Of a DNA stretch of 64,000 nucleotides, positions 1-8,366 are shown piece by piece. Both the position numbers and the translations under genes were made by a program. This DNA comes from Spectribacter hydrogenoxidans (GTDB taxonomy: Bacteria; Pseudomonadota; Gammaproteobacteria; Nevskiales; Salinisphaeraceae). Numbering within the stretch: position 1 is the first letter of the stretch; each line of letters begins with the position of its first letter. The stretch lies in the NCBI RefSeq assembly GCF_031846275.1, contig NZ_JAVRIB010000010.1, positions 62,001 through 126,000 of the forward strand, read 5' to 3'. The notes under the pieces are model-generated. The model was not told the DNA's origin and ran no database searches. It saw nothing but the letters and a program-made list of their open reading frames with translations.

Positions 1-1
1 G

Positions 2-523
2 CTGTTCGTGATCAAGGATCCGGAAACCCTGCCCGACAATCCCGAACCGGCCACGCCAGCCGATCTGGCCGATTTCTCCGGCAACTGCGCGGGCGGCGAG
101 TGCGCCAGCCTGCTAGACCCTGCGTTCTCACCAGCCGGCTGGCAGATGGCGCTGGGCAGCGCCGGGGAAAAGATCCTGTCCAGCCCCACCACCATCGCCG
201 GCAAGGTACTGGTAACCAGCTATGAGCCACCGGCTGTCGGCGGCAGCGCCTGTGCGCCGTCAACCGGCACTGGCCGCCTCTACGCCGTGGACATCCGCAA
301 TGCCACCCCCACCCTGCCCGCTTTCGACAGCGATGGCGACAGCGTCGGCAGCGGCGGTTCACTTGGCATGGCCCGCAGCACGCCGCTGCGCAACGCCGGC
401 ATCCCGGCCGAGGTTCAGTACTTGCGGCCCGAGAAATTCCTGACCAGCGATTTCGGGGTACTGGACATCAACCACCGGCTCATCTGGCGCACGTACTGGC
501 GCGAACGCGTCGGCGACCAGTAG
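2..523 (+). CDS. pilY1: PilY1-type pilus assembly/adhesin protein, C-terminal end (5' end outside window)
   Basis: The open frame enters from the left edge (reading from base 2) and ends at TAG 521-523, so only about 173 C-terminal residues are visible. The motif GWQMALGSAGEKILSSP followed by GKVLVTSYEP and a later GRLYAVDI matches the end of the PilY1 beta-propeller region. PilY1 is a large secreted or pilus-tip protein that supports type IV pilus extension and adhesion. A type IV pilin gene follows 51 bp downstream on the same strand, as in minor-pilin operons. The methionine at base 8 is internal and is not a start. Family assignment rests on this tail only. Confidence 0.75.
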   Translation: MFVIKDPETLPDNPEPATPADLADFSGNCAGGECASLLDPAFSPAGWQMALGSAGEKILSSPTTIAGKVLVTSYEPPAVGGSACAPSTGTGRLYAVDIRNATPTLPAFDSDGDSVGSGGSLGMARSTPLRNAGIPAEVQYLRPEKFLTSDFGVLDINHRLIWRTYWRERVGDQ

Positions 524-574
524 GCGGGCGGTCCGGCTTCCGGCCGTACGGCCAGGCCCGTATCATTGCCTCGC

Positions 575-1069
575 ATGCCTCGCCCTCACTCCATCCCGGC
601 CGTACTCCGCCGTTGCCAGCGCGGAATGACGCTGATCGAACTGATGATCGTGATCACGGTGGTTGGCATTCTGGCCGCGGTGGCCTACCCGTCGTACCTG
701 AACGTGGTGGTGCGCAACAATCGCTCGGTGGCCCATGCCGCACTGAGTGATCTGGTGGCTCGGCAGGAGAACTACTTCACCCAGCGCAAGCGTTATGCCC
801 AGACCATCCGGGAACTGGGCCTGCCATCGAGTCCCACCGGGGTGCGCAACAACGGCGCGCTAGACGACCTGGACGCGTCGCCCAATCCGGGCGACATCGT
901 CTACCATCTTCAGGTGTCGTCGGTCGCGCCGTTCGACCAGGACACCAATTTCCGGGTGGAGGCCGTGCCGACCAACATGCAAACGCGGGATGATGACTGC
1001 GGCACCCTGTTCATCACCGCCGCCGGCACACGCGGTGCCACTGGCGACAACCCCGAGGACTGCTGGTAA
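575..1069 (+). CDS. pilE: Type IV pilin PilE-like (minor pilin)
   Basis: A 164-residue prepilin. The N-terminus MPRPHSIPAVLRRCQRG is a short basic leader, and PilD would cleave after the Gly. It is followed by MTLIELMIVITVVGILAAVA, the hydrophobic pilin helix with Glu at mature position 5. Residue +1 is Met rather than the commoner Phe, which is seen in many PilE-type minor pilins. A C-terminal pair of Cys (DDDCG and EDCW) marks the disulfide-bonded D-region. An in-frame TTG lies at 566, but ATG 575 is the better start. It follows pilY1 directly, so this is the end of a minor-pilin operon. The product sits in the inner membrane and then in the pilus fibre. Confidence 0.85.
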   Translation: MPRPHSIPAVLRRCQRGMTLIELMIVITVVGILAAVAYPSYLNVVVRNNRSVAHAALSDLVARQENYFTQRKRYAQTIRELGLPSSPTGVRNNGALDDLDASPNPGDIVYHLQVSSVAPFDQDTNFRVEAVPTNMQTRDDDCGTLFITAAGTRGATGDNPEDCW

Positions 1070-1081
1070 CCGAACCCCGCC

Positions 1082-1576
1082 TCAGGACTGACCGCGCTTG
1101 CGCCACATGTCCAGCAGCAGCAACGCGGCACCCATTGTGATGGCACAGTCGGCAATATTGAACGCCGGCCAGTGATAGCCCGCCGCGTGCAGATCGAGAA
1201 AATCGATCACGTGCCCACGGGCAACACGATCAATCGCGTTGCCCAGGGCCCCGCCCAGAATCAGCGCCAGCGAGGCGGCCACCAATCGGTCCGTATGCGG
1301 GTTGCGGCGCAGCCAGATCAGGATGCCGATGCTCACCACGACCGTCAGCCCGACGAAGAACAGCGGCGCCGCACCCGCAAACATGCTGAAGGCCGCGCCG
1401 GTATTGTGCAGCCGTACCAGATTGAAGAACGGTGCAATCACCAGCCGGTCGTAGAGATCGAACGACCGGACCACCAGCTGCTTGGTGATCTGATCGGCCA
1501 CGATCACGATCGCCGAAATCCAGAGCCAGTGAGCGTTTTGGTAGCGGAATGCTTGGCCGGTCGCGGACTCAGACAT
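1082..1576 (-). CDS. lspA: Lipoprotein signal peptidase (signal peptidase II)
   Basis: A 164-residue inner-membrane aspartic peptidase that removes signal peptides from diacylglyceryl prolipoproteins. Four hydrophobic segments are visible. The catalytic aspartates are in VIDFLDLH (Asp125) and FNIADCAI (Asp143), with the conserved NTGAAFS and GNAIDRV motifs between the membrane segments. The start is ATG at 1576; the frame stays open upstream into ribF, but the extra residues do not look like LspA. It overlaps the ribF stop by 8 bases, which suggests translational coupling. ileS, which usually lies between ribF and lspA, is absent here, as are fkpB and ispH after lspA. Confidence 0.96.
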   Translation of the reverse strand: MSESATGQAFRYQNAHWLWISAIVIVADQITKQLVVRSFDLYDRLVIAPFFNLVRLHNTGAAFSMFAGAAPLFFVGLTVVVSIGILIWLRRNPHTDRLVAASLALILGGALGNAIDRVARGHVIDFLDLHAAGYHWPAFNIADCAITMGAALLLLDMWRKRGQS

Positions 1577-2549
1577 GGGTGCCTCGGTTGGTATCGGGAT
1601 TCGGCTCGTCGCCGGCCGGGGGAATTCGGGCCAGCAGGGTCCGGGCATGGTCGATATCCGCCATCATCGCATCGCGCAGCGCGCTGGTGCTGTCGAATCG
1701 GACTTCGCCCCGCAGGAATGCGTGAAAGAATACCGCGATTCGGGTGCCGTACAAGTCCTCGTTGAAATCGAGCAGATGCACTTCCAGCAGGCAGCCTTGG
1801 CCGTTGACCGTGGGCCGAGTACCCAGGCTGGCCGCCCCATCGAGCACACGACCGTCAGCCAGCCGCACGCGAACGGCGTAGACCCCGTGACGGGGCGCGA
1901 CCTTGCGTTGGAGGTCGAGATTGGCGGTCGGCACACCCAGCGACCGACCCAGTCGCTGACCGCTGATCACCCGCCCGGACACCCGATAGGGACGTCCCAG
2001 TAGCGTTTCCGCCACGTCCGGCTTGCCGGCAGCCAGCGCCTCGCGTACCCGCGTGCTGCTCACGCGCTGGCCGTCCACCGAGATCGTGGGCACCGGCAAT
2101 ACCTCGAAGCCGCATTCCCGTCCCAGCGTCTCGAGCATGGCGAGATCACCGACGCGGTCGCGGCCGAAACGGAAGTCGGTACCCACCATCACCGCTGCCA
2201 CACTCAACTGCCCCACCAGCAACGAACGCACGAATTCAGCCGGTGGCTGGGCCGCAAACCGCGCGTCGAAACGGGCCCGGACCAGCCGTTGCAGCCCGTA
2301 ACGAGCAGTGTCCTCGATCTTTTCCCGCAGGCTGGACAGCCGCGCCGGCGCCAGCTCTGGCTTGAAGAATTCCAGCGGGGTCGGATCGAAGGTCAGCAGC
2401 GTGGCCGGCCGGCCATGCGTTGCCGCCAGCGTCGTCAGGCGCTGGATGATGGCCTGGTGGCCGCGATGCACGCCATCGAAGTTGCCGATCGTCAGCACGC
2501 AGCCGCGCCGGGACGGCGGCAACGCCGATACGCGCCGGACGAACTCCAT
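1569..2549 (-). CDS. ribF: Bifunctional riboflavin kinase / FAD synthetase
   Basis: A 326-residue protein that converts riboflavin to FMN and FMN to FAD. The N-terminal nucleotidyltransferase domain shows GNFDGVHRGH (residues 22-31) and VSSTRVRE near 163-170. The C-terminal riboflavin kinase domain starts with PYRVSGRVISGQ near 187 and has the PTAN signature at 207-210. It lies between murJ (stop and start overlap in TGATG) and lspA (8-base overlap), forming one transcription unit murJ-ribF-lspA. Length is normal for the family. Confidence 0.97.
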   Translation of the reverse strand: MEFVRRVSALPPSRRGCVLTIGNFDGVHRGHQAIIQRLTTLAATHGRPATLLTFDPTPLEFFKPELAPARLSSLREKIEDTARYGLQRLVRARFDARFAAQPPAEFVRSLLVGQLSVAAVMVGTDFRFGRDRVGDLAMLETLGRECGFEVLPVPTISVDGQRVSSTRVREALAAGKPDVAETLLGRPYRVSGRVISGQRLGRSLGVPTANLDLQRKVAPRHGVYAVRVRLADGRVLDGAASLGTRPTVNGQGCLLEVHLLDFNEDLYGTRIAVFFHAFLRGEVRFDSTSALRDAMMADIDHARTLLARIPPAGDEPNPDTNRGTHV

Positions 2550-4105
2550 CAGGCCGCCCGCAGGTGGCGCGGCCGCAAGCCGAGCGCCGCGATCACGACG
2601 GCATAAACCGCCAGACCGGCGCCGATAAGGGTAAACAAGCGTGCCGCCCGCTCGGACGCACCGGCCGACAGCCAGCTGCCGATATCACCAGCCAGCCAGA
2701 ACAACAGCCCGCTCATTACCAGCGTGGCCGCCGTCACCTGGAAAAGCAGCGGCCTCCAGCCCGCACCCGCCTGGTAGACCCCCTCCGCGCGCAGCCCGCG
2801 AAACAGCAGACCCGCGTTGACGAAGGCACCCAGGGAAGTACCCAGGGCCAAACCGGCATGCGGGGCCGGCCAGTCGAGCGCGACCACGGCACCGACGAAT
2901 ACCACGTTCATGAGCATCGCCGCCGCCAGCGAGATCACCCCGAAGCGAACCGGCGTGCGCGTATCCTCACGCGAGAAATAACCCGGTACCAGTACTTTCA
3001 CCAGGGAGAAACCCATGAATCCGAATGCATAAGCGCACAGACTGTACCGGCTCATCAGCACGTCCTGCACACCGAAGGATTGATACTGGAACAGCGTGGC
3101 GATCAGCGGTCCGGCCAGCACGAACAGTCCGGCCATGGCCGGCAGGCCGAGCACGATAACCAGTTTCAGCGCCCAGTCCAGGGTGGCCGAGAATCTGGCC
3201 GGCTCGGCCTCCGCATGCCGGGCCGACAGATTCGGCAGGATGACGGTGCCCAGGGCGATGGAAAACACCCCCAGGGGGAACTCCATCAGGCGATCAGAGT
3301 AATACAGCCAGCTGACGCTGCCAGCCGCCAGCAGCGACGCGATAGCCGTATCCAGCAGCAGATTGACCTGGGCCACCGAGGAGCCGAACAGGATCGGCAG
3401 CATCAGCTTCAGAATGCGGCGGACCCGCGAGTCGCGCCAACCCCAGCGGGGTCGCGGGAGCAGCCCCAGGCGCCACAGGAACGGCACCTGGAAAAGCAGT
3501 TGCGCCAGCCCGGCCAGAAACACGCCGATGGCCAGTCCCAGTTCCGGCTGTGCCAGCCGCGGCGCCAGCATCAGGGCGGCACCGATCAGACAAAGATTGA
3601 GCAAAACCGGTGTGAATGCAGGTACCGCAAAGCGACCGTAGGTGTTGAGAATGCCGCCGGCCATTGCGGTCAGGGAGATGAACAGCAGGTACGGAAAGGT
3701 CCAGCGCAGCAGATCTGCCGCCAGCGCGCCGGGGCCATCGTCCAGCATGAAACCCGGCGCGAAAACCAGAATGAACACGGGTGCAGCCATCACGCCCGCC
3801 ACGGTGATTCCCAGCAGGATCACTGCCAGCGTGCCGCTGACCACGTCGATCAATGCCTGCACCTCGGCCCGGCTGCCCTGACTGCGAGTGGCGGATAGCA
3901 CCGGGACGAAAGATTGCGCGAACGCACCCTCCGCAAACAGCCGACGCATGAAGTTGGGAATCTTGAATGCGACCAGGAATGCGTCCATGCCCGCGCCGGC
4001 GCCGAACACCACGGCGAATACCACATCGCGTGCGAATCCGAGCACACGGGAAAGCAGCGTCATGGCGCCCACGACGCCGGTGGATTTAAGCAGGGACGAC
4101 GACAT
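2549..4105 (-). CDS. murJ: Lipid II flippase MurJ (MviN)
   Basis: A 518-residue polytopic membrane protein of the MOP superfamily that flips lipid II across the inner membrane for peptidoglycan synthesis. The N-terminus has the MurJ pattern SSSLLKSTGVVGAMTLLSRV followed by GFARDVVFA, and there are about 14 hydrophobic segments. Later motifs typical of the family are FAEGAFAQSFVPV and SYLDR-like helices ending in RPRHL. ATG 4105 is chosen; an adjacent TTG would add one residue. A weak AAGGCG ribosome binding site precedes it. First gene of the murJ-ribF-lspA unit, divergent from rpsT, as in Pseudomonas. Confidence 0.96.
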   Translation of the reverse strand: MSSSLLKSTGVVGAMTLLSRVLGFARDVVFAVVFGAGAGMDAFLVAFKIPNFMRRLFAEGAFAQSFVPVLSATRSQGSRAEVQALIDVVSGTLAVILLGITVAGVMAAPVFILVFAPGFMLDDGPGALAADLLRWTFPYLLFISLTAMAGGILNTYGRFAVPAFTPVLLNLCLIGAALMLAPRLAQPELGLAIGVFLAGLAQLLFQVPFLWRLGLLPRPRWGWRDSRVRRILKLMLPILFGSSVAQVNLLLDTAIASLLAAGSVSWLYYSDRLMEFPLGVFSIALGTVILPNLSARHAEAEPARFSATLDWALKLVIVLGLPAMAGLFVLAGPLIATLFQYQSFGVQDVLMSRYSLCAYAFGFMGFSLVKVLVPGYFSREDTRTPVRFGVISLAAAMLMNVVFVGAVVALDWPAPHAGLALGTSLGAFVNAGLLFRGLRAEGVYQAGAGWRPLLFQVTAATLVMSGLLFWLAGDIGSWLSAGASERAARLFTLIGAGLAVYAVVIAALGLRPRHLRAA

Positions 4106-4183
4106 CAAACAGCGCCTTGGCGTGAATCCGCGATGATAGCGGTTTCGTTCCGCGGGCCTCCAGCGCAGGAACGCATGCCTGCA

Positions 4184-4212
4184 TTGACAAGCGCCCGTCG
4201 AATACCAATAAT
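4184..4212 (+). promoter_or_regulatory. Sigma-70 promoter of rpsT
   Basis: TTGACA at 4184-4189, a 17-base spacer, then AATAAT at 4207-4212. The predicted start near 4219 gives a leader of about 50 bases before the rpsT GTG. The leader can pair GTTTC with GAAAC (about 4231-4248). Promoter seen directly; transcription start inferred. Confidence 0.75.
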
Positions 4213-4270
4213 AGCGGGCTTTCCCGGGCGGTTTCTGCGCCCGAAACAGATGCCTTCAGGAGCTTTTTTC

Positions 4271-4534
4271 GTGGCCAACTCCCCGCAAGCGCGCAAGCGC
4301 GCCCGCCAGTCCGAAGTCCGGCGCACCCATAATATGGCTCAGCGCTCGCTGGCCCGCACGCACATCAAGAAGGTTCGCAAGGCGATCGACGCCGGCGACA
4401 AGGATGCCGCCCTGGCCGCATTCCGGGCCGCCGAGCCGGTGCTGGACCGCTTCGCCGGCAAGGGACGGATTCACGCGAACAAGGCTGCGCGCCACAAGTC
4501 GCGCCTGAACGCCCAGATCCGCGCCCTCGGCTGA
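4271..4534 (+). CDS. rpsT: 30S ribosomal protein S20
   Basis: An 87-residue, strongly basic protein that binds 16S rRNA early in 30S assembly. The N-terminus VANSPQARKRARQSEVRRTHN and the C-terminal IHANKAARHKSRLNAQI are diagnostic. The start is GTG 4271, because an AGGAG ribosome binding site at 4258-4262 stands 8 bases upstream; the in-frame ATG at 4250 lies upstream of that site. E. coli rpsT also uses a non-AUG start and is autoregulated through it, so the GTG may be regulatory here too (inference). It has its own promoter and terminator, divergent from murJ. Confidence 0.97.
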   Translation: MANSPQARKRARQSEVRRTHNMAQRSLARTHIKKVRKAIDAGDKDAALAAFRAAEPVLDRFAGKGRIHANKAARHKSRLNAQIRALG

Positions 4535-4557
4535 TCGGAAGTACGCACGAATAGCTC

Positions 4558-4588
4558 GAAAAGGGCCCGCTCCGGCGGGCCCTTTTTC
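4558..4588. terminator. Rho-independent terminator, apparently bidirectional (rpsT / cysC)
   Basis: GGGCCCGC, loop TCCG, GCGGGCCC at about 4563-4582, followed by TTTTT on the plus strand. On the minus strand the stem is followed by TTTT from the upstream GAAAA. It sits between the convergent genes rpsT and cysC and can serve both. Confidence 0.85.
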
Positions 4589-4617
4589 GTTCGCATTTCC
4601 CGGCGCCCGGGATCGGC

Positions 4618-5232
4618 CTAGATCATGCCCCGTTCGCGCAGGGCATCGCTGATCTGCGCGACGCACGCCTCCAGCCCATGATCCGCGGTATCCACGATCA
4701 ACTCCGGATCCTCCGGCGCCTCGTAGGGTGAGTCGATGCCGGTGAAGTGCGGAATTTCTCCCGCCCGCGCCTTCTTGTAGAGCCCCTTGGGATCACGCTG
4801 CTCGCAGACGTCCAGCGGCGCCCGGGCGTGGATCTCGATGAACTGGTCCGGCTCGACCAGCGATCGCACGATTTCGCGATCGGCCCGGAACGGCGAGATG
4901 AAGGCGGTCAGCACGATCACGCCGGCGTCCACGAACAGCTTTGCCACTTCGCCGATCCGCCGGATGTTTTCCACCCGGGCTTCATCGGTGAAACCCAGAT
5001 CCCGGTTGAGGCCGTGGCGGATGTTGTCGCCGTCCAGCACATAGGTCAGACGCCCCTGTTCGAACAGGCTGGCCTCCAGCGCGTCGGCCAGCGTGGACTT
5101 GCCCGAACCCGACAGACCAGTGAACCAGAGGATGCCCGGCTTCTGCCCGAGGCGCTGCACGCGGTCTTCATGGGCCACCCGGTGCTCGTGCCAGACCACA
5201 TTGGTTGAGCGATCGTTGTTTTCGTCGGTCAC
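4618..5232 (-). CDS. cysC: Adenylyl-sulfate kinase (APS kinase)
   Basis: A 204-residue cytoplasmic kinase that phosphorylates adenosine 5'-phosphosulfate to PAPS in sulfate assimilation. The P-loop GLSGSGKS is at residues 39-46, followed by the family motifs DGDNIRHGLN, FISPFRADR and GIDSPYEAP. Length matches E. coli CysC. No cysDN (ATP sulfurylase) genes are near it, so here it is a single gene between rpsT and proB, ending at a shared terminator. Confidence 0.95.
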   Translation of the reverse strand: MTDENNDRSTNVVWHEHRVAHEDRVQRLGQKPGILWFTGLSGSGKSTLADALEASLFEQGRLTYVLDGDNIRHGLNRDLGFTDEARVENIRRIGEVAKLFVDAGVIVLTAFISPFRADREIVRSLVEPDQFIEIHARAPLDVCEQRDPKGLYKKARAGEIPHFTGIDSPYEAPEDPELIVDTADHGLEACVAQISDALRERGMI

Positions 5233-5273
5233 AGGCTTGGTCCTCTGATTGCAGTGAAAAGATTACGGCCGCG

Positions 5274-6392
5274 TCAGATCAGCACCAGGTTGTCCCGGTG
5301 CAGGAACTCCGGATCACCGGCGTAGCCGAGAATATCGATGATGCTCTCGCTGGGCCGGCCGGCCAGCCGCGCAACTTCCGGGGCATCGTAGTTGGCCATG
5401 CCGCGGGCGATATCCCGGCCCTCGGGATCCGTGCACACAACGATATCACCACGGCGGAAATCGCCCTCCACCCGTGTGATGCCGATGGGCAGCAGGCTGC
5501 GGCCGGACTGGCGCAGAACCCGGGCCGCGCCCGCATCCACGTGGACGCAACCCCGGGTCTGGCGGTGGCCTGCGATCCAGCGCTTGCGCGCCGCCAGCTT
5601 GCGTTCACCGGCGGTCAGTAGGGTACCCAGCGACTCCCCGGCCGCGATACGGCCGAGCACCGCCGGCGAGCGACCATCGGCAATCAGCGTGTGGGCACCG
5701 GAACGGGCCGCCTGCTGCGCCGCCTGCACCTTGGTTCGCATGCCGCCGCGGCCAAGCGCGCCGGAGCCGCCGCCGGCCATGGGCAACAACGCCGGGTCAT
5801 CGGCCCGCTGCGTATCGATCAGACTGGCATTCGAATTGCCACGCGGATCGGCATCGAACATGCCGGCCTGATCGGTGAGTATCACCAGCAGGTCGGCATC
5901 CACCAGATTGACGGTCAACGCGGCCAGGGTATCGTTGTCGCCCAGCCGGATTTCCTCGGTCGCCACGACATCGTTTTCGTTGACCACCGGAATCACTCCC
6001 AGATCCAGCAGCGTCAGCAATGTCCCGCGCGCATTGAGATAGCGCCGCCGGTCGGCCACCTCCTCGTGCGTCAGCAACACCTGGGCGGTGCGCAGGCCGT
6101 GGCGCTGAAATTCCCGTTCGTAGGCCTCCACCAGACCCATCTGCCCGACCGAGGCAGCCGCCTGCAGGCCGTTGAGCGTATCCGGCCGGCGCTGCCAGCC
6201 CAGCCGTACCAGACCTTCCGCTACCGCGCCCGAGGACACCACCACAATCTGATATCCCTGCCCGGCCAGCGCCGCGATCTGGGCCACCCAATCGGCAATG
6301 CGCGCATGGTCCAGCCCGCGGCCGTCATTGGTTACCAGCGAGCTGCCGACCTTGACCACCCAGCGCCGGCTGGCACCGACGCGCTGGCGCAT
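5274..6392 (-). CDS. proB: Glutamate 5-kinase
   Basis: Catalyses the first step of proline synthesis, phosphorylating glutamate to glutamyl 5-phosphate. The amino acid kinase domain shows WVVKVGSSLVTNDGRGLD at the N-terminus, NENDVVATEEIRLGDNDTLAA in the middle and GGMRTKVQAA later. The last 100 residues are a PUA domain. Start ATG 6392 gives 372 residues and matches the Pseudomonas N-terminus. An in-frame ATG at 6419 has a better-looking GAGG site but would overlap obgE by 23 bases, so the start is not certain. It follows obgE directly; proA is not in the window. Confidence 0.95.
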   Translation of the reverse strand: MRQRVGASRRWVVKVGSSLVTNDGRGLDHARIADWVAQIAALAGQGYQIVVVSSGAVAEGLVRLGWQRRPDTLNGLQAAASVGQMGLVEAYEREFQRHGLRTAQVLLTHEEVADRRRYLNARGTLLTLLDLGVIPVVNENDVVATEEIRLGDNDTLAALTVNLVDADLLVILTDQAGMFDADPRGNSNASLIDTQRADDPALLPMAGGGSGALGRGGMRTKVQAAQQAARSGAHTLIADGRSPAVLGRIAAGESLGTLLTAGERKLAARKRWIAGHRQTRGCVHVDAGAARVLRQSGRSLLPIGITRVEGDFRRGDIVVCTDPEGRDIARGMANYDAPEVARLAGRPSESIIDILGYAGDPEFLHRDNLVLI

Positions 6393-6396
6393 GTCG

Positions 6397-7479
6397 CTAC
6401 TGGATCCAGTCGTCGTCATCCGCCTCGTCCGTGTCGTTATCCTGATCTTGTTCGTCGGTGAAATTGGCCGCTCGCTGGGCTTCCAGCCAGGTCATGATAT
6501 CGCTCAGCAGGGGTCGCACACTCTCCGGCCGGATAGCGGAAATGGTGTACACGGGGCCGGTCCACCCCAGCGCGTCGGTCAACCCCGTGATCCGCTCGGC
6601 GATATCCGCCTGATCGAGCAGATCCGCCTTGTTGCAGACCAGCCAGCGTTCCCGCCCGGCCAGCTCCGGGCTGAACTCCGCGAGTTCGTCAGCCACGGTG
6701 GCCACGGCCTGCTCGGGAGAAGAGCCGTCCACCGGCCACAGGTCAACCAGGTGCAGCAGCAATCGCGTGCGCTGGATGTGCCGCAGGAATCGATGCCCCA
6801 GCCCCACGCCCTGGGCGGCGCCTTCGATCAGGCCGGGCAGATCCACCATGGTGAAGCTACGCAGTTCCCCCACCCCGACCACCCCGACCTGGGGATGTAG
6901 CGTGGTGAAGGGGTAATCCGCGATCCGTGGCCGGGCCCCGGAGACCGAGGCCAGCAGCGTCGATTTGCCGGCGTTGGGCAATCCCACCAGGCCCACTTCG
7001 GCCAGTAGCTTGAGTTCCAGCCGCAGGGACCGCTTTTCGCCCGGCGAGCCGTCGCTGGTCTGACGCGGCGCACGGTTGGTGCTGGACTTGTAACGCGTGT
7101 TCCCCAGCCCGTGGAAACCGCCGCGGGCCACGCAGAGCTGCTGGCCGTGCTCGGTGAGATCCCCGATCAGTTCGCCGGTGTCGGCGTCGAAGCAGAGCGT
7201 GCCCACCGGCACCGGCAGGATCACGTCGTCACCCCGCGCGCCGGTACGCTCGCCGCCGGATCCGTTGGCACCGCGCTGCGCCTTGATCTGACGGGTAACG
7301 CGGTAATCGAACAGCGTATTCAGGTTGTGCTCGGCCAGCAGATACACGCTGCCACCGTCACCGCCGTCGCCACCGTCCGGCCCGCCCCGGGGCACATACT
7401 TTTCGCGACGGAACGACATGCAGCCGTTGCCGCCGTCGCCGGCCTCGACGCGCAGATTGGCTTCATCGACGAATTTCAT
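6397..7479 (-). CDS. obgE: GTPase ObgE/CgtA
   Basis: A 360-residue Obg-family GTPase that binds the 50S subunit and acts in ribosome assembly and stress control. The N-terminal glycine-rich Obg domain contains GDGGNGCMSFRREKYVPRGG, and the G domain has GLVGLPNAGKST near residue 165 and NKADLLD. The C-terminus is acidic and rich in Asp (TDEADDDDWIQ), as in many proteobacterial Obg proteins. It lies downstream of rplU-rpmA in the standard order, but a terminator after rpmA separates the units in part. proB follows after 4 bases. Confidence 0.97.
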   Translation of the reverse strand: MKFVDEANLRVEAGDGGNGCMSFRREKYVPRGGPDGGDGGDGGSVYLLAEHNLNTLFDYRVTRQIKAQRGANGSGGERTGARGDDVILPVPVGTLCFDADTGELIGDLTEHGQQLCVARGGFHGLGNTRYKSSTNRAPRQTSDGSPGEKRSLRLELKLLAEVGLVGLPNAGKSTLLASVSGARPRIADYPFTTLHPQVGVVGVGELRSFTMVDLPGLIEGAAQGVGLGHRFLRHIQRTRLLLHLVDLWPVDGSSPEQAVATVADELAEFSPELAGRERWLVCNKADLLDQADIAERITGLTDALGWTGPVYTISAIRPESVRPLLSDIMTWLEAQRAANFTDEQDQDNDTDEADDDDWIQ

Positions 7480-7502
7480 GATCCTGCCCGGGTATTGCCC
7501 AC

Positions 7503-7528
7503 AAAAAACCCCGCCAGTAGCGGGGTTT
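7503..7528 (-). terminator. Rho-independent terminator after rpmA
   Basis: On the minus strand, CCCCGC, a five-base loop and GCGGGG (7509-7525) are followed by six T residues (7503-7508). It lies 22 bp past the rpmA stop and 24 bp before obgE, so it would end or attenuate transcription between the ribosomal protein genes and obgE. Confidence 0.88.
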
Positions 7529-7550
7529 CAGATCCGCGTATGGCGCGGTA

Positions 7551-7808
7551 TCAGTCCGCCACGATGGACACGAACCGGCGGTTGCGCGGGCCCTTGACGG
7601 CGAATTCAACGCGCCCGTCGGTCTTGGCGAACAGCGTGTAATCCTTGCCCATCCCGACATTGCTGCCCGGATGGAAGCTGCTGCCGCGCTGGCGCACGAT
7701 GATGTTGCCGGCCACTACCGACTGACCGCCGAAGCGCTTGACACCAAGCCGTTTCGACTCGGAATCGCGACCGTTGCGGGTACTACCGCCTGCCTTTTTA
7801 TGTGCCAT
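7551..7808 (-). CDS. rpmA: 50S ribosomal protein L27
   Basis: 85 residues. The N-terminus MAHKKAGGSTRNGRDSESKR and the central GSNVGMGKDYTLFA are diagnostic of L27, whose N-terminal tail reaches the peptidyl transferase centre. It is co-transcribed with rplU 30 bp upstream and followed by a strong terminator. Confidence 0.98.
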   Translation of the reverse strand: MAHKKAGGSTRNGRDSESKRLGVKRFGGQSVVAGNIIVRQRGSSFHPGSNVGMGKDYTLFAKTDGRVEFAVKGPRNRRFVSIVAD

Positions 7809-7838
7809 CGCTGAGGCTCCTCAGATTATGCCGTGAGT

Positions 7839-8297
7839 CTATTCGGTCGACTTCGCGTCGTCTGCCGCGCGCTCGGCCGACTTGGCCACCGCATTAGCCG
7901 CACCACCGGCGGGCGCTTCGGCCTGGTCATCCTGTTTCGGTGCCGCAGGTTCGGCCGCCTTCTTGGCCTTCTTGGCGCCGCCGGACAGACCGGCGATGCC
8001 AGTGACCTTCAGTTCCGTGTAATCCTGGCGGTGACCCTGCTTACGCCGATACTTCTTGCGCCGCTTGAACTTGATCACGTCGATCTTGTCGCCGCGACCA
8101 TGCCCCTGGACTTCCGCCGTGACCTTGCCACCGTCAACCAGCGGCGTACCGATCTGAGCGGTGTCGCCGTCGGAAACCAGCAAAACCTCGTCGATATCGA
8201 TAGACTTTCCGGCCTCGACATCCAGCTTTTCCACTCGCAGGGTCTCGCCCTCGCTGACGCGGTACTGCTTGCCTCCGGTCCTGATGACGGCGTGCAT
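7839..8297 (-). CDS. rplU: 50S ribosomal protein L21 with extended C-terminal tail
   Basis: The first 103 residues are a normal L21 (MHAVIRTGGKQYRV, FKRRKKYRRKQGHRQDYTEL, KVTGI). About 49 more residues follow, rich in Ala, Lys, Asp and Glu, which makes a protein of 152 against the usual 103. ATG 8297 is chosen because AGGAG lies just upstream; a longer reading to 8354 adds non-L21 sequence. First gene of rplU-rpmA, with its own promoter (8367-8395), divergent from ispB. The tail looks disordered, and its function is unknown. Confidence 0.95.
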   Translation of the reverse strand: MHAVIRTGGKQYRVSEGETLRVEKLDVEAGKSIDIDEVLLVSDGDTAQIGTPLVDGGKVTAEVQGHGRGDKIDVIKFKRRKKYRRKQGHRQDYTELKVTGIAGLSGGAKKAKKAAEPAAPKQDDQAEAPAGGAANAVAKSAERAADDAKSTE

Positions 8298-8366
8298 CTC
8301 AACAAACTCCTGATCTAGGGTCGAGCGCGCGGCGCAACTGCGCATGACGCTCATCGAAGGGCGCGA

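Noticed and set aside
1172..1765. Plus-strand frame opposite lspA/ribF
   Set aside because: Overlaps two clear genes; no domain; composition of a shadow frame.
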